Positions 53,493 through 61,779 of a stretch of DNA of 64,000 nucleotides are shown in pieces. Every line of letters begins with the position of its first letter. The first letter of the stretch is position 1. Source of the stretch: DATMNI01 sp963817515 (GTDB taxonomy: Bacteria; Acidobacteriota; Terriglobia; Bryobacterales; Bryobacteraceae); assembly GCA_963817515.1 (NCBI GenBank), contig CAWFPJ010000006.1, positions 124,001 through 188,000 of the forward strand, written 5' to 3'. Under the pieces are notes generated by a model that had not been told where the DNA came from, did no database searches, and saw nothing but the letters and a program-made list of their open reading frames with translations. A program made the translations under genes and the position numbers.

Positions 53493-55053
53493 GTGAGTAA
53501 ACATATCTTTGTTGTGATCGCCTTCTGGGTACTGCCGTTGTGCGGACAGAGTTCGCCTTCCTCCGTATCCGTGGATTCCATTCAGGAATTCATTCAGGCC
53601 GGCAAGCTTCCAGAGGCGCTTCGTCTTGTCTCCGAGGCACTGTCGTTACACCCCAGGGACGCCGGGCTGTTGAATTTGCTCGGGGTCATCCATGCGCGCC
53701 GGAACGAGTTGGCCGAAGCACGCACGGACTTCGAACGTGCGGTTGCCCTAGCCCCGGGTCTCACTCCTGCGTGGCAGAATCTGGCGCGTTCCTGCCAGCT
53801 CAGCCCGGTGCGGGTGGGAGAAGGTTCGCGTTGTGCGATTGCCGCTTGGCAGCACGTCCTGGCTGCGAAGCCGGATGACCCCGAGGCCCGGTTTTCATTG
53901 GCTGCGCTCTACCAACAACAAGGCAAGGTACGCCGACTCTCTGAGAGAGTTGACCAGGCTATCTAAGGATGATGCAGCACACTCACCCGCCCTGGCGCTG
54001 CGGTGCGCCGATCTGACGGCTCTGAACCGCCTGCCGGAAGCCGCCCAAGCGGCCCGCCAGCTCACCAACGCCGCGGATTTCTCGGAGGCCGACGTCCAGT
54101 CGATTCTCCCCGCGCTGGCAACGGACGCCCGCGCCGCGCCGGTGGTGGTGACGCTGGTGGAGGCACTCGATGGACGAGGGGCGGCATCGCCCGAGACGCT
54201 CCGACAGCTCGTGATCGCTTACGAGCAGATGAACCGTTTGAGCGATGCGAGGCGAGGGTTGGAACGTCTGGCCGCCGCCGATCCGGCCAATCCCCGGCAT
54301 TTGCTTGAGCTGGCACGGATTGCCTATCTGACGCACGATCTGGAGGGGGCTCTTGGTTACCTGGGGCACGCCCGTGACTTGACTCCGGCCGACAGCCGAG
54401 TCCATTTTCTGTTCGGTATGATCCTGGTCGAACTGAAACTGCCGCTCGACGCCCGGAAGTCCTTGGAAAGGGCACTGGCGCTCGACCCCCACAATCCGGA
54501 ATACAACCACGCCATGGGATCCATCGTCCTCAACGCCCGCGACGCTGCCAGCGCGATCCCGTACTTCCATGCCTACATCGCGGCACGTCCGCGAGACCCC
54601 CGAGGACACTTCGCGCTGGGTGTGGCCTACTTCGCGGCCGGCGACTATGAGAACTGCCGCAAGGAAATGGAGAGCGCCAGCGACGATCCGAAAACCGAGA
54701 CCGGTGCGGCATACTTTCTCGGCCGCATCGCCCGCATCCACGAGAACTTCGACGAAGCCGCGCTCTTACTGGAACGGGCCATCCGCCAGACACCGTCGTT
54801 CCCTGAGGCCTATTCGGAACTGGCGCGGGTCCGGATGCAGCAGGGCCGCCTGAATGACGCGAAGGCAGCCATCGAGCGCGCCTTGGCTCTCAGCCCCGAC
54901 AGCTTTCAAGCCAACAGCACACTTCTGGCCATGTACCAGCGCGCCCATGATCCGCGAGCTCAAGAGCAGGCCGCGCGGCTCAAGACCCTCGACGAAGAGC
55001 GCGGCAAAGCCATGGAACTCATGCTCCGCAGCGTGGAGGTAAAACCGTACTGA
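53493..55053 (+). pseudogene. Secreted TPR-repeat protein, single frameshift
   Basis: GTG 53493 opens a signal peptide (MSKHIFVVIAFWVLPLCG when read from the start codon) and TPR units such as LPEALRLVSEALSLHPRDAG. At about 53927 an extra base (AAGG for AAG) throws the frame off after YQQQGK. The next frame continues exactly with YADSLRELTRLSKDDAAHSP and a long series of TPR units to 55053 (for example PLDARKSLERALALDPHNPE and LNDAKAAIERALALSPDSFQ). Joined, the product is about 520 residues. Only one base is wrong and the rest is well kept, so this may be a recent mutation or an assembly error. The stop shares one base with the next TPR gene, showing an operon. Confidence 0.75.
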
Positions 55054-56003
55054 TGCTGGCGAAGGTGATGTGCGCCGCGCTGCTGGTTGCGGTCCCGCTG
55101 CCCGGGCAAACTCGTGGAGCTCTTCTGGAGAGAATCCAGAATGCGCCGCTGGCGCCAGACGAGCGCCGTGCCGTGACCACATCATTCTCGCAAAAAGACT
55201 TCAACCGTTTGGAAGCAATCCTGGCTGGCGCCACACCTTCCGAGGCGCCGAACGACCGTGCCGCCACGCTTCGCGCTCTTCTCGGAGCCCTGGAGTTTCT
55301 AGGCGGGCGAATGCACCAGGCCGTCCAGGCTTTCCAGCAGGCCGATGGGCTGAGTCCACTGGACGACCACGACCGATTTACGCTGGCTATGGCTCTGGTC
55401 GATCTCGGGGACGTTCAGGCTTCGCGGACGGAACTCAATCGCCTCAACCAGAGTCACCCGGACCAGCCGATCTATCTGTACTGGCTCGCAAGGCTGGACT
55501 ATGGCCAGCGGCTGTATGACGACGCGGTCGAGAAGTTCAAACGGGTGACCAGCATGGATCCATCTTGGGTGCGCGGCCATGACAATCTTGGACTCTCCTA
55601 TGACATGCTGGGCCTGACCGAAGAAGCGCAGACGGCTTTTGCCAAGGCGGTCGCACTCAACCGCAGCCTCCCTAAGCCGTCTCCGTGGCCACCCCACAAC
55701 TTGGGTTACCTCCAGTTGCGCCTGCAGCAATTCGATAGTGCCGAAAACGACCTGCGGGAAGCGTTGAAATATGATCCGAAGTTCGCCCTGGCCCATTACC
55801 ATCTGGCTCGGGTCCTCGAGAACCAAGGCCGGAGCGATGCAGCCATCGACGAATATAAGACCGCTGCCGCTCTGGATGAGAAACTGGCCGAGCCCCTGTA
55901 CTCTCTCGTCTTGCTGTATCACCGGCGCGGCCGAGAGGCCGAGTCAGCGGCTGCTTTGGGCGAATACCGAAAGCGAAAAGCATTAACCACCAGTTTGCCG
56001 TAA
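55053..56003 (+). CDS. Secreted TPR-repeat protein
   Basis: The protein has 316 residues with a signal peptide (MLAKVMCAALLVAVPLPGQ). The mature part is built of TPR-like helix pairs: MHQAVQAFQQADGLSPLDDH, IYLYWLARLDYGQRLYDDAV, GHDNLGLSYDMLGLTEEAQT, NLGYLQLRLQQFDSAENDLR and AHYHLARVLENQGRSDAAID. It starts on the TGATG overlap with the upstream TPR gene, so expression is coupled. Such periplasmic TPR proteins act as scaffolds. The nearby Oar receptor suggests a shared uptake function, which cannot be proven from sequence. There is no catalytic motif. Confidence 0.82.
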   Translation: MLAKVMCAALLVAVPLPGQTRGALLERIQNAPLAPDERRAVTTSFSQKDFNRLEAILAGATPSEAPNDRAATLRALLGALEFLGGRMHQAVQAFQQADGLSPLDDHDRFTLAMALVDLGDVQASRTELNRLNQSHPDQPIYLYWLARLDYGQRLYDDAVEKFKRVTSMDPSWVRGHDNLGLSYDMLGLTEEAQTAFAKAVALNRSLPKPSPWPPHNLGYLQLRLQQFDSAENDLREALKYDPKFALAHYHLARVLENQGRSDAAIDEYKTAAALDEKLAEPLYSLVLLYHRRGREAESAAALGEYRKRKALTTSLP

Positions 56004-56179
56004 TGTGTGGGAGAGCCGCTCGCATTCCGGCAACGCCAATCCGCCGGTGCTTCGATGTGCAGGTCCTCTTTCAGACCATACGGGTGTTGGACGAACCAGC
56101 TTAGGATGAAATTGGCGAGCTTTCCAAACGTTCGGAGTTGTTCGCTCCTCTAGGACGGCGAGCTGTCTTTCACTTTCAC

Positions 56180-57295
56180 TCACTGGGACGCGGCTGATGC
56201 GAGCGCTTCCGATCTGGTCGCCCTCCCACCGGGTCTTGGTCCGGTGCAGGATTCGATACCAAGCCGCCGCATTTTGGAGATTAGAGTAGTTCGTGGGATT
56301 CCCAAGCGGGTGGCGGCTCCGTGCCGTCCGCCGATGACCCAGTTTACCTCGTCCAGAGTTTGAAGAATGTGGTGCCTGGTTGCGTCGTCAAGCGTCTGCT
56401 TGCTGTGGCCAAGCCTGGCTCCTCGATGCTGTATTTGGTAGAGATCCGGCTGGAACAGCGTATTTTGTGAAATAATGATGGCCCGTTCAATGAAATTCTG
56501 GAGCTCGCGAATATTGCCCGGCCAATGGTAAGAAAGCATGGCTTCCATTGTTTTTGACGGGATGGCTTCCACCTTCTTGTTCATTTGCCCAGCATACTTT
56601 GCAGCGAAGTGCCGTACCAGCGCCGGAATGTCCTCGGGCCGGTCGCGCAATGGAGGTAACGAAACCGGAAACACGCTGAGGCGGTAGTATAGATCGGCGC
56701 GAAAACCGTTGTCATCGATCATCTGTAGCAGGTCACGGTTCGTCGCAGCCACAACACGGACATTCACACGGGAGCTGCGGATGCTGCCCAGGCGTTCGAA
56801 CTCCTTCTCCTGTAATACGCGCAGCAGTTTTACTTGCAAATCCAATGGAATATCACCAATTTCATCGAGGAAGAGAGTCCCGCCGTTGGCCGCTTCGAAG
56901 CGGCCGATCCGTTGTGTCACGGCTCCGGTAAAGGCGCCTCGTTCATGCCCAAACAGCTCGCTTTCCAGGAGACCGGCGGGAATGGCGGCGCAGTTCAGGG
57001 TGACAAATGGAGCATTACGCCGAGGGCTCAATTTGTGGATAGCGCGCGCAACCAACTCTTTCCCGGTTCCGGTCTCGCCGAGAATGAGAACGGTGGAGTC
57101 TGTGGGGGCCACTACACCGATCTGATCCAATACTGTTTTCAGAGCTGGGCTATCCCCAATCATTCCATGCGTATCATCTTCGGGTTTGCCATCCTGGCTG
57201 AGATAAAAGTTCGTGATGGCCGAACTGCCCATAGTCGAGCTTTCCGAGTTCGGTCTAACGCCGTTACTATCGGGACTAGAGATTTTCGATACCAT
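56180..57295 (-). CDS. Sigma-54-dependent activator without a sensor domain
   Basis: ATG 57295 with AGGAG about 8 bases upstream gives 371 residues. The first 45 or so residues are Ser-rich and hold no receiver, GAF or PAS domain. About 46-285 is the sigma-54 interaction AAA+ domain, with Walker A GETGTGKE (73-80), the GAFTGA loop (GHERGAFTGAVTQRIG), Walker B GGTLFLDEIGDI and the WPGNIRELQNFIERA end. About 320-355 is a Fis-type helix-turn-helix (GAATRLGIPRTTLISKMRRL). The lack of a sensor recalls PspF-like activators that are controlled by a partner protein. The STAS gene directly upstream overlaps it by 20 bases and is the obvious candidate partner. Confidence 0.92.
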   Translation of the reverse strand: MVSKISSPDSNGVRPNSESSTMGSSAITNFYLSQDGKPEDDTHGMIGDSPALKTVLDQIGVVAPTDSTVLILGETGTGKELVARAIHKLSPRRNAPFVTLNCAAIPAGLLESELFGHERGAFTGAVTQRIGRFEAANGGTLFLDEIGDIPLDLQVKLLRVLQEKEFERLGSIRSSRVNVRVVAATNRDLLQMIDDNGFRADLYYRLSVFPVSLPPLRDRPEDIPALVRHFAAKYAGQMNKKVEAIPSKTMEAMLSYHWPGNIRELQNFIERAIIISQNTLFQPDLYQIQHRGARLGHSKQTLDDATRHHILQTLDEVNWVIGGRHGAATRLGIPRTTLISKMRRLGIESCTGPRPGGRATRSEALASAASQ

Positions 57296-57596
57296 CTTTG
57301 GCTCCTGTGTTCGGGTGTGAGAGTTCTTCACCAGTCCGAGTCCTCTCTCTGGCAACCCACTCACGTATATAGGCCGGACAGTTTCGGAGTTCGATTCCGC
57401 CGGCTTCGCTGACGGCAAGAAAGCCGACAACTTCGCGGTCCACGAGAATAACCTCCTTGAGATCAATGGCCATTTGGCCCTTTTCCCTTCCGACCAATTC
57501 TCTAAGCGTGTCCACATGCTCCGCGTGGATTCGACCGCTCACGCGCAAAACCACAAGGCCTTCTCCGCTCACAGATCGTTCAATTTTGCAGCTCAT
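57276..57596 (-). CDS. STAS-domain protein (anti-anti-sigma-like)
   Basis: The protein has 106 residues with no membrane segment. It opens with strands MSCKIERSVSGEGLVVLRVS and GRIHAEHVDTLRELVGREKG, then MAIDLKEVILVDREVVGFLA, in which the loop normally holding the phospho-Ser (DxSxxG) reads VDREVV, and ends RNCPAYIREWVARER. The fold matches STAS proteins of the SpoIIAA type, but the phosphorylatable Ser/Thr is replaced by Asp/Arg, so control by a partner-switching kinase looks unlikely. It overlaps the sigma-54 activator and follows the AAA+ gene after 114 bases. It probably acts as a binding module for one of the two. Function is not established. Confidence 0.72.
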   Translation of the reverse strand: MSCKIERSVSGEGLVVLRVSGRIHAEHVDTLRELVGREKGQMAIDLKEVILVDREVVGFLAVSEAGGIELRNCPAYIREWVARERTRTGEELSHPNTGAKDGIENL

Positions 57597-57710
57597 CGTG
57601 TAACTTGAGGTTCGGCCCTTCTCTATTCTTAATGCTTTCCGCGTTTGCCTTCCTTAAGTCATGTTTTTGAGTCTCACCTCCCGATTCGCCCTGCCCCTTG
57701 GCCGAAGGCG

Positions 57711-58787
57711 CTACGCGGCAGCACCATCAACTTGCCAAGCTTCAACGGCGTCTGCTTCGCGGAAAAACGTCAGGACGGGTGAGGCATCGCCGTGGGTCAC
57801 GCGGATGCAATCTCTGCGGTGAATCTGGCCCGTCGCCATCAGATTAGACAGCGGTTGTACAAGCAGGTGCTCGATGGCGCGCTTCAGCGGTCGGGCGCCG
57901 TATCTGAAATCGGTGCCCTCCATCAGCAGAAACTCCCGGGCGCTGTCCGTCACATCAATCAGGAAAGGCTTAGTGGCGGCAGCGGTCCGGATCCGCTGTT
58001 GCAGCAACTCGAGCTCAATGTCAACGACCCTCTCCAGTTCCTCGATGCTTAAAGCCTTGAAGACTACGATCTTGTCCAAACGATTGATGAACTCCGGCGT
58101 GAACTTTCGACGGGCAGCCCCTACGCCGGCACGCGACATCCGGGCGTTGAGTTTCGCGCTGCAAGCATTGCCTTCCAGCGAAGGATTGTGGAAGCCAAGC
58201 CTCGGACTGACGAGGGAACTCATCTCCGTCGCGCCAAGATTGCTGGTCAGGAAGACCATCGCCGATGAGAAATCCACTCTGGTGTTATCGCCCAACGTCA
58301 AAACGCCTTTGTCGAGGATGCCCAAAAGCAGATTCCACAATGCGTCGGATGCTTTTTCGATTTCGTCGAAGAGTACGAAACTTAGCTTGACGTTAGCCGT
58401 GTGGTGCTGATTCAGCGCTTGTTGGGACAGCAGGGCATGCGTTTCGCGGTGTCCCAGGTATCCCGGAGGCGAACCGATCAACTTCGCGATCTCATGACTG
58501 TGTTGAAACTCCGCGCAATCGATCTTGATTGCCGCCCGAGGGTTTTTCAGCAGGGACTCGGCCGTCGCTTCGACAATGCGTGTTTTTCCGGAACCGGTAG
58601 GCCCCAGGAACAGAAAGTTGGCGATCGGTCGGCCGACCGGGGACAATCCGGCGAGGTAAGTCTGATAAGCACTCACGATCTGGTGAATTGCCTCGTCCTG
58701 TCCAATGACAAGGTGACGGAGCCTGTTCTCCAGGTCCTCCGCCTGCCTTCCCCTCATGGTGGGGTCTAGTAAAGCGAGCCTCGGCAT
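57711..58787 (-). CDS. Single-ring Clp-like AAA+ ATPase
   Basis: ATG 58787 has GGAG about 9 bases upstream and gives 358 residues. One AAA+ module resembles the second ring of ClpA/ClpB: an N-terminal LRHLVIGQDEAIHQIVSAYQ, Walker A FLGPTGSGKT, LIGSPPGYLGH, Walker B SFVLFDEIEKASDALWNLLL, sensor 1 MVFLTSNLGATEM, the arginine finger region FTPEFINRLDKIVVFKAL and a sensor 2 FRYGARPLKRAIEHLLVQPL. The Clp N-domain, first ring and any ClpP-binding loop are missing. It may remodel proteins of the local signalling cluster. A sigma-54 promoter at 58853-58868 and TTCGCGAA repeats further upstream suggest control by one of the neighbouring activators. The frame back to 58952 (MNSRNSRNSRS) is only the repeat read as protein. 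Confidence 0.88.
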   Translation of the reverse strand: MPRLALLDPTMRGRQAEDLENRLRHLVIGQDEAIHQIVSAYQTYLAGLSPVGRPIANFLFLGPTGSGKTRIVEATAESLLKNPRAAIKIDCAEFQHSHEIAKLIGSPPGYLGHRETHALLSQQALNQHHTANVKLSFVLFDEIEKASDALWNLLLGILDKGVLTLGDNTRVDFSSAMVFLTSNLGATEMSSLVSPRLGFHNPSLEGNACSAKLNARMSRAGVGAARRKFTPEFINRLDKIVVFKALSIEELERVVDIELELLQQRIRTAAATKPFLIDVTDSAREFLLMEGTDFRYGARPLKRAIEHLLVQPLSNLMATGQIHRRDCIRVTHGDASPVLTFFREADAVEAWQVDGAAA

Positions 58788-58852
58788 TCTGTCTTCTCCT
58801 TCCGGCAGCGGCCCCGTCGCCGTATCCTGCAGATAGCGTTCGGCTTTTGAAC

Positions 58853-58868
58853 AGCAAGCCTCATCCCA
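58853..58868 (-). promoter_or_regulatory. Sigma-54 promoter of the AAA+/STAS/activator operon
   Basis: Read on the minus strand it is TGGGATGAGGCTTGCT. GG and GC are 12 positions apart and the -12 half TTGCT is perfect. The first base lies about 80 bases before the ATG at 58787. With two sigma-54 activators in the same cluster the call is well supported by context. Confidence 0.6.
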
Positions 58869-58921
58869 TTCTGAACCTATTGAAAATAAAGATGGACAGT
58901 AAAGGATAGCCGGTTTGGGAC

Positions 58922-58965
58922 TTCGCGAATTTCGCGAATTTCGCGAATTCAAGGATTTTCGCGAG
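58922..58965. repeat. TTCGCGAA palindromes in 9-bp tandem array
   Basis: TTCGCGAA starts at 58922, 58931 and 58940, a strict 9-base period with one T between copies. A fourth imperfect copy (TTCGCGAG) at 58958 is in the same phase. Each unit is a perfect palindrome. The array lies about 55-95 bases upstream of the sigma-54 promoter at 58868, the position of an enhancer for a sigma-54 activator, and immediately after the stop of the giant regulator. Confidence 0.65.
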
Positions 58966-58971
58966 CAAGCT

Positions 58972-61779
58972 CTAGCGGAATTTGAACTGGTTCTTGCGAA
59001 TCTTCAGCGCTTTGATCCTGGACTCAAGAGTGGATGGCGGAATTCGGAGCTTGGCCGCCGCCCCCGACGGCCCGGAGACTCGGCCCCTGCTCTCGGCCAG
59101 TGCGGCCTCAATGATTTCCCGTTCTCCACGAGACTCGTCTTCAGCAGGCCCGGACGCTTGGACCCTGGATGCCGCGGGAGACGATTCTTTCGAAAGCCAG
59201 GATTCATCGATCGAGAAAACATCACCGGAGCTTACAATCACGGACCTCTCAATTACGTTCTGGAGTTCTCGGATATTGCCTGGCCATTCGTAAGATTGAA
59301 AGAGGTCGAGCGTCTTCTTGTCGATTGTCCGGATATTCTTGCCTGCCCGGCTTGCGTAACGCTTAACGAAATATTCGAGCAACATCAAGATGTCGTCCTT
59401 GCGCTCTCGCAGGGGCGGCACTTCGATAGGAAATACATTTAGCCGATAGAAGAGGTCCAGACGGAAGGCCCCACTGGCTGTGGCGGCGTTCAGATCACGA
59501 TTCGTGGCAGCGATGACGCGGACGTCGACATGGATCGGCTGCGCTCCCCCGACTCGCTCGATTTCCCGTTCCTGCAGCACTCTCAAGAGCGCGACTTGAG
59601 TGTCCGGTGGAAGTTCGCCTACCTCGTCCAGGAAAATCGTGCCACCGTCAGCCAGCTCAAAACGGCCAAGCCGACGATTCTCGGCTCCTGTGAAGGCCCC
59701 CTTCTCATGGCCGAATAACTCCGAGGAAACCAGCGATGGGGCAAGCGCGGCACAGTTCACACTAACGAAGGCACGTCCCGATCTCCGAGACCGTTTGTGA
59801 ACGGCGCGCGCGATGAGTTCCTTGCCGGTCCCAGTCTCGCCGGTGATGAAAACCGTGGAGTCGGTCGGAGCAACTTTGGCAATCCGGGAAAGCACAGGTT
59901 GCAGCGCCGTTGAGGTACCGACAATTTCCTCAAACATCGAGGCCCGGTCGACTTCGTCGCGCAGTGCCAGATTCTCTCTATAGAGCTGGTCCTTAAGAGC
60001 CCTGATCTCCTCGAGGGCCTTTTCCAGAGCAGCTCTGTTTTGATACTGCTCTGTGATATCCATGGTCGTGCCTACCATCTCGACAACCTCGCCCCCTTGG
60101 TCGACGACCGGATAGCCGACGGTATGGACATGCTTCACTGTCCCATCCGGAAGAACGATTCGAAAAGAGGCATCGAGGTCTGTCTTTTTGCGAATTGCTT
60201 CTTCGAAGGTGCGCTCAAACCGGGCTCGGTCGTCGGAGTGAATTCGTTCCAAGGCTGCGTAGCGCTGCGCCCGGTCTTTGGCAGGATCAAATCCAAAAAT
60301 CCGATAGAATTCCGAACTCCAATAGACGCTATCGGGGGCCGAAGGATGGATGGCCCAGGTTCCCGTATGGGTCAGCCTCTGCGCTTCCGTCAGATAGGCT
60401 TCGCTCCGTCGTAAGGCCTCCTCGGCGCGCTTTTGCTCGCTCAAATCCAGCACGAAAGCGACACCCTGGTTAGGGCGTCCTTCGAAGCTCGCGGCGCCGA
60501 ACAGCACGGGCACGCGGCTGCCGTCTTTCCGGAAGTACTCCTTCTCGAACGGTTGGATCGCCCCGGTCGCCTTTACCTCTGCGACAGCCCGTTCGTCGCG
60601 GTCGCGCCATTCCGCCGGCGTCAGGTCCGTCCAGCGCATGCGACCCCGAAGGAGATCTTCACGGCTGTATTCCACCATGTGGAGAAACGCTTCATTGGCC
60701 TCGATAATCTCACCTTCGAGATTCCAGATGCAGATCCCAATAATGTTGGCGTCGACCAGGCGCCGGATCCTCGCTTCGCGTTCTTCAAGATCGCGGTAAA
60801 GACGTGTATTCTCCAACGAGATCGCGGCCTGCGACGCAAGCAGTTTCAGTACCGCGATCCGGGTCGGATTGAAGACATGGGGGGTCAGGTTATTTTCGAG
60901 GTAGAGCACACCGATGAGTTTGGCCCGGTTGATTAAAGGCAGGCAGAGAACTGAACGGGCCTGATGTTGACGGATGTACGTATCCGCGGAAAACGGGTTC
61001 TGGGCTGAGGCATCGTCGAGAATCACGCTCTCCCGCGTGCGTACGACATAGTGGACGATCGACTCTGGCACCGCGGCCGCGGTCATGGGCGCCTCTCGCA
61101 GGCGCATGATGACCGTGTCGCTGCTGATCGTGGCTTCCGCCTCTATCCGCTGCTCAACTCCTCGTGGAAGAATCAACAGACCTCGCTCAGCACCCGCGTG
61201 CTCAATCGCTGTGCGCATCAGCGTGTCGATCAGTTTCTCCAGGACGATCTCGCCCGACACTGCTTGCGAGACTCTGATAACGGTAGCAAGATCCAGGTTT
61301 TCGACCGGCGCCCCGATCGTGCTCGTCGGACCGGGCACTGGCTCTTTCTCCCTGAGGTGCGGATATAACTGATCGAGTTGCTGCACCTTGCCATCGGCCC
61401 CCCAACGCAGATAGCAGTACCGGGCATCCTGCAAATATGTATGCGCGATCTTCTCGAAACCACGTGCCGCGTAGAAGCGCGCGGCGAGCTCGTTGGCGAG
61501 CGCCTCATTGTGGACAAAGCCGTTGGCGTGTGCCGAGCGGATGGCCTGTTCGTAAAGATGCTCTGCATCGGGCTCGCGGCCTTCGATGCGTGCGATCTCG
61601 GCGCTCACCAACGCGGCGCGGGTTTCGAAATTCTCCGGGCAATTCGCCGCCCATACCTCGAGCTGTCTGTGGTGGGCGGCCAGAGCCTCAAAATGCTGCT
61701 TGTCGCTGGTCGGCTGCTGCAGAATCGCAGGACGCGGCCCGGGAAAGCGCGCCGTAAAATTGATATTCCGCCGTTTCAA
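58972..61779 (-). CDS. GAF-PAS-PAS sigma-54 activator (C-terminal half of a giant regulator)
   Basis: The frame has 935 residues. The first 20 or so (MKRRNINFTARF) are read in the wrong frame. From HFEALAAHHRQLEVWAANCP on, it continues the helical-repeat region of the upstream gene. A GAF domain (about 175-320: VSQAVSGEIVLEKLIDTLMR), two PAS domains (about 335-455 and 460-585), a coiled coil (about 585-620), a sigma-54 AAA+ domain (about 630-860: GETGTGKE, GHEKGAFTGAENRRLG, GGTIFLDEVGEL, WPGNIRELQNVIERS) and a Fis-like helix-turn-helix (SGAAAKLRIPPSTLESRIKA) follow. A one-base insertion at about 61708 separates it from the upstream half, so the two are probably one protein. It likely senses a small ligand and activates sigma-54 promoters such as the one at 58853. 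Confidence 0.85.
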   Translation of the reverse strand: MKRRNINFTARFPGPRPAILQQPTSDKQHFEALAAHHRQLEVWAANCPENFETRAALVSAEIARIEGREPDAEHLYEQAIRSAHANGFVHNEALANELAARFYAARGFEKIAHTYLQDARYCYLRWGADGKVQQLDQLYPHLREKEPVPGPTSTIGAPVENLDLATVIRVSQAVSGEIVLEKLIDTLMRTAIEHAGAERGLLILPRGVEQRIEAEATISSDTVIMRLREAPMTAAAVPESIVHYVVRTRESVILDDASAQNPFSADTYIRQHQARSVLCLPLINRAKLIGVLYLENNLTPHVFNPTRIAVLKLLASQAAISLENTRLYRDLEEREARIRRLVDANIIGICIWNLEGEIIEANEAFLHMVEYSREDLLRGRMRWTDLTPAEWRDRDERAVAEVKATGAIQPFEKEYFRKDGSRVPVLFGAASFEGRPNQGVAFVLDLSEQKRAEEALRRSEAYLTEAQRLTHTGTWAIHPSAPDSVYWSSEFYRIFGFDPAKDRAQRYAALERIHSDDRARFERTFEEAIRKKTDLDASFRIVLPDGTVKHVHTVGYPVVDQGGEVVEMVGTTMDITEQYQNRAALEKALEEIRALKDQLYRENLALRDEVDRASMFEEIVGTSTALQPVLSRIAKVAPTDSTVFITGETGTGKELIARAVHKRSRRSGRAFVSVNCAALAPSLVSSELFGHEKGAFTGAENRRLGRFELADGGTIFLDEVGELPPDTQVALLRVLQEREIERVGGAQPIHVDVRVIAATNRDLNAATASGAFRLDLFYRLNVFPIEVPPLRERKDDILMLLEYFVKRYASRAGKNIRTIDKKTLDLFQSYEWPGNIRELQNVIERSVIVSSGDVFSIDESWLSKESSPAASRVQASGPAEDESRGEREIIEAALAESRGRVSGPSGAAAKLRIPPSTLESRIKALKIRKNQFKFR

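Noticed and set aside
58788..58952. N-terminal extension of the AAA+ ATPase (MNSRNSRNSRS)
   Set aside because: The residues are only the tandem repeat read in one frame; the ATG at 58787 has a good RBS and family-like start.
58922..58965. Possible CRISPR or minisatellite at the TTCGCGAA array
   Set aside because: Units are 8-9 bases without unique spacers, far too short for CRISPR. Position upstream of a sigma-54 promoter favours a regulatory array.
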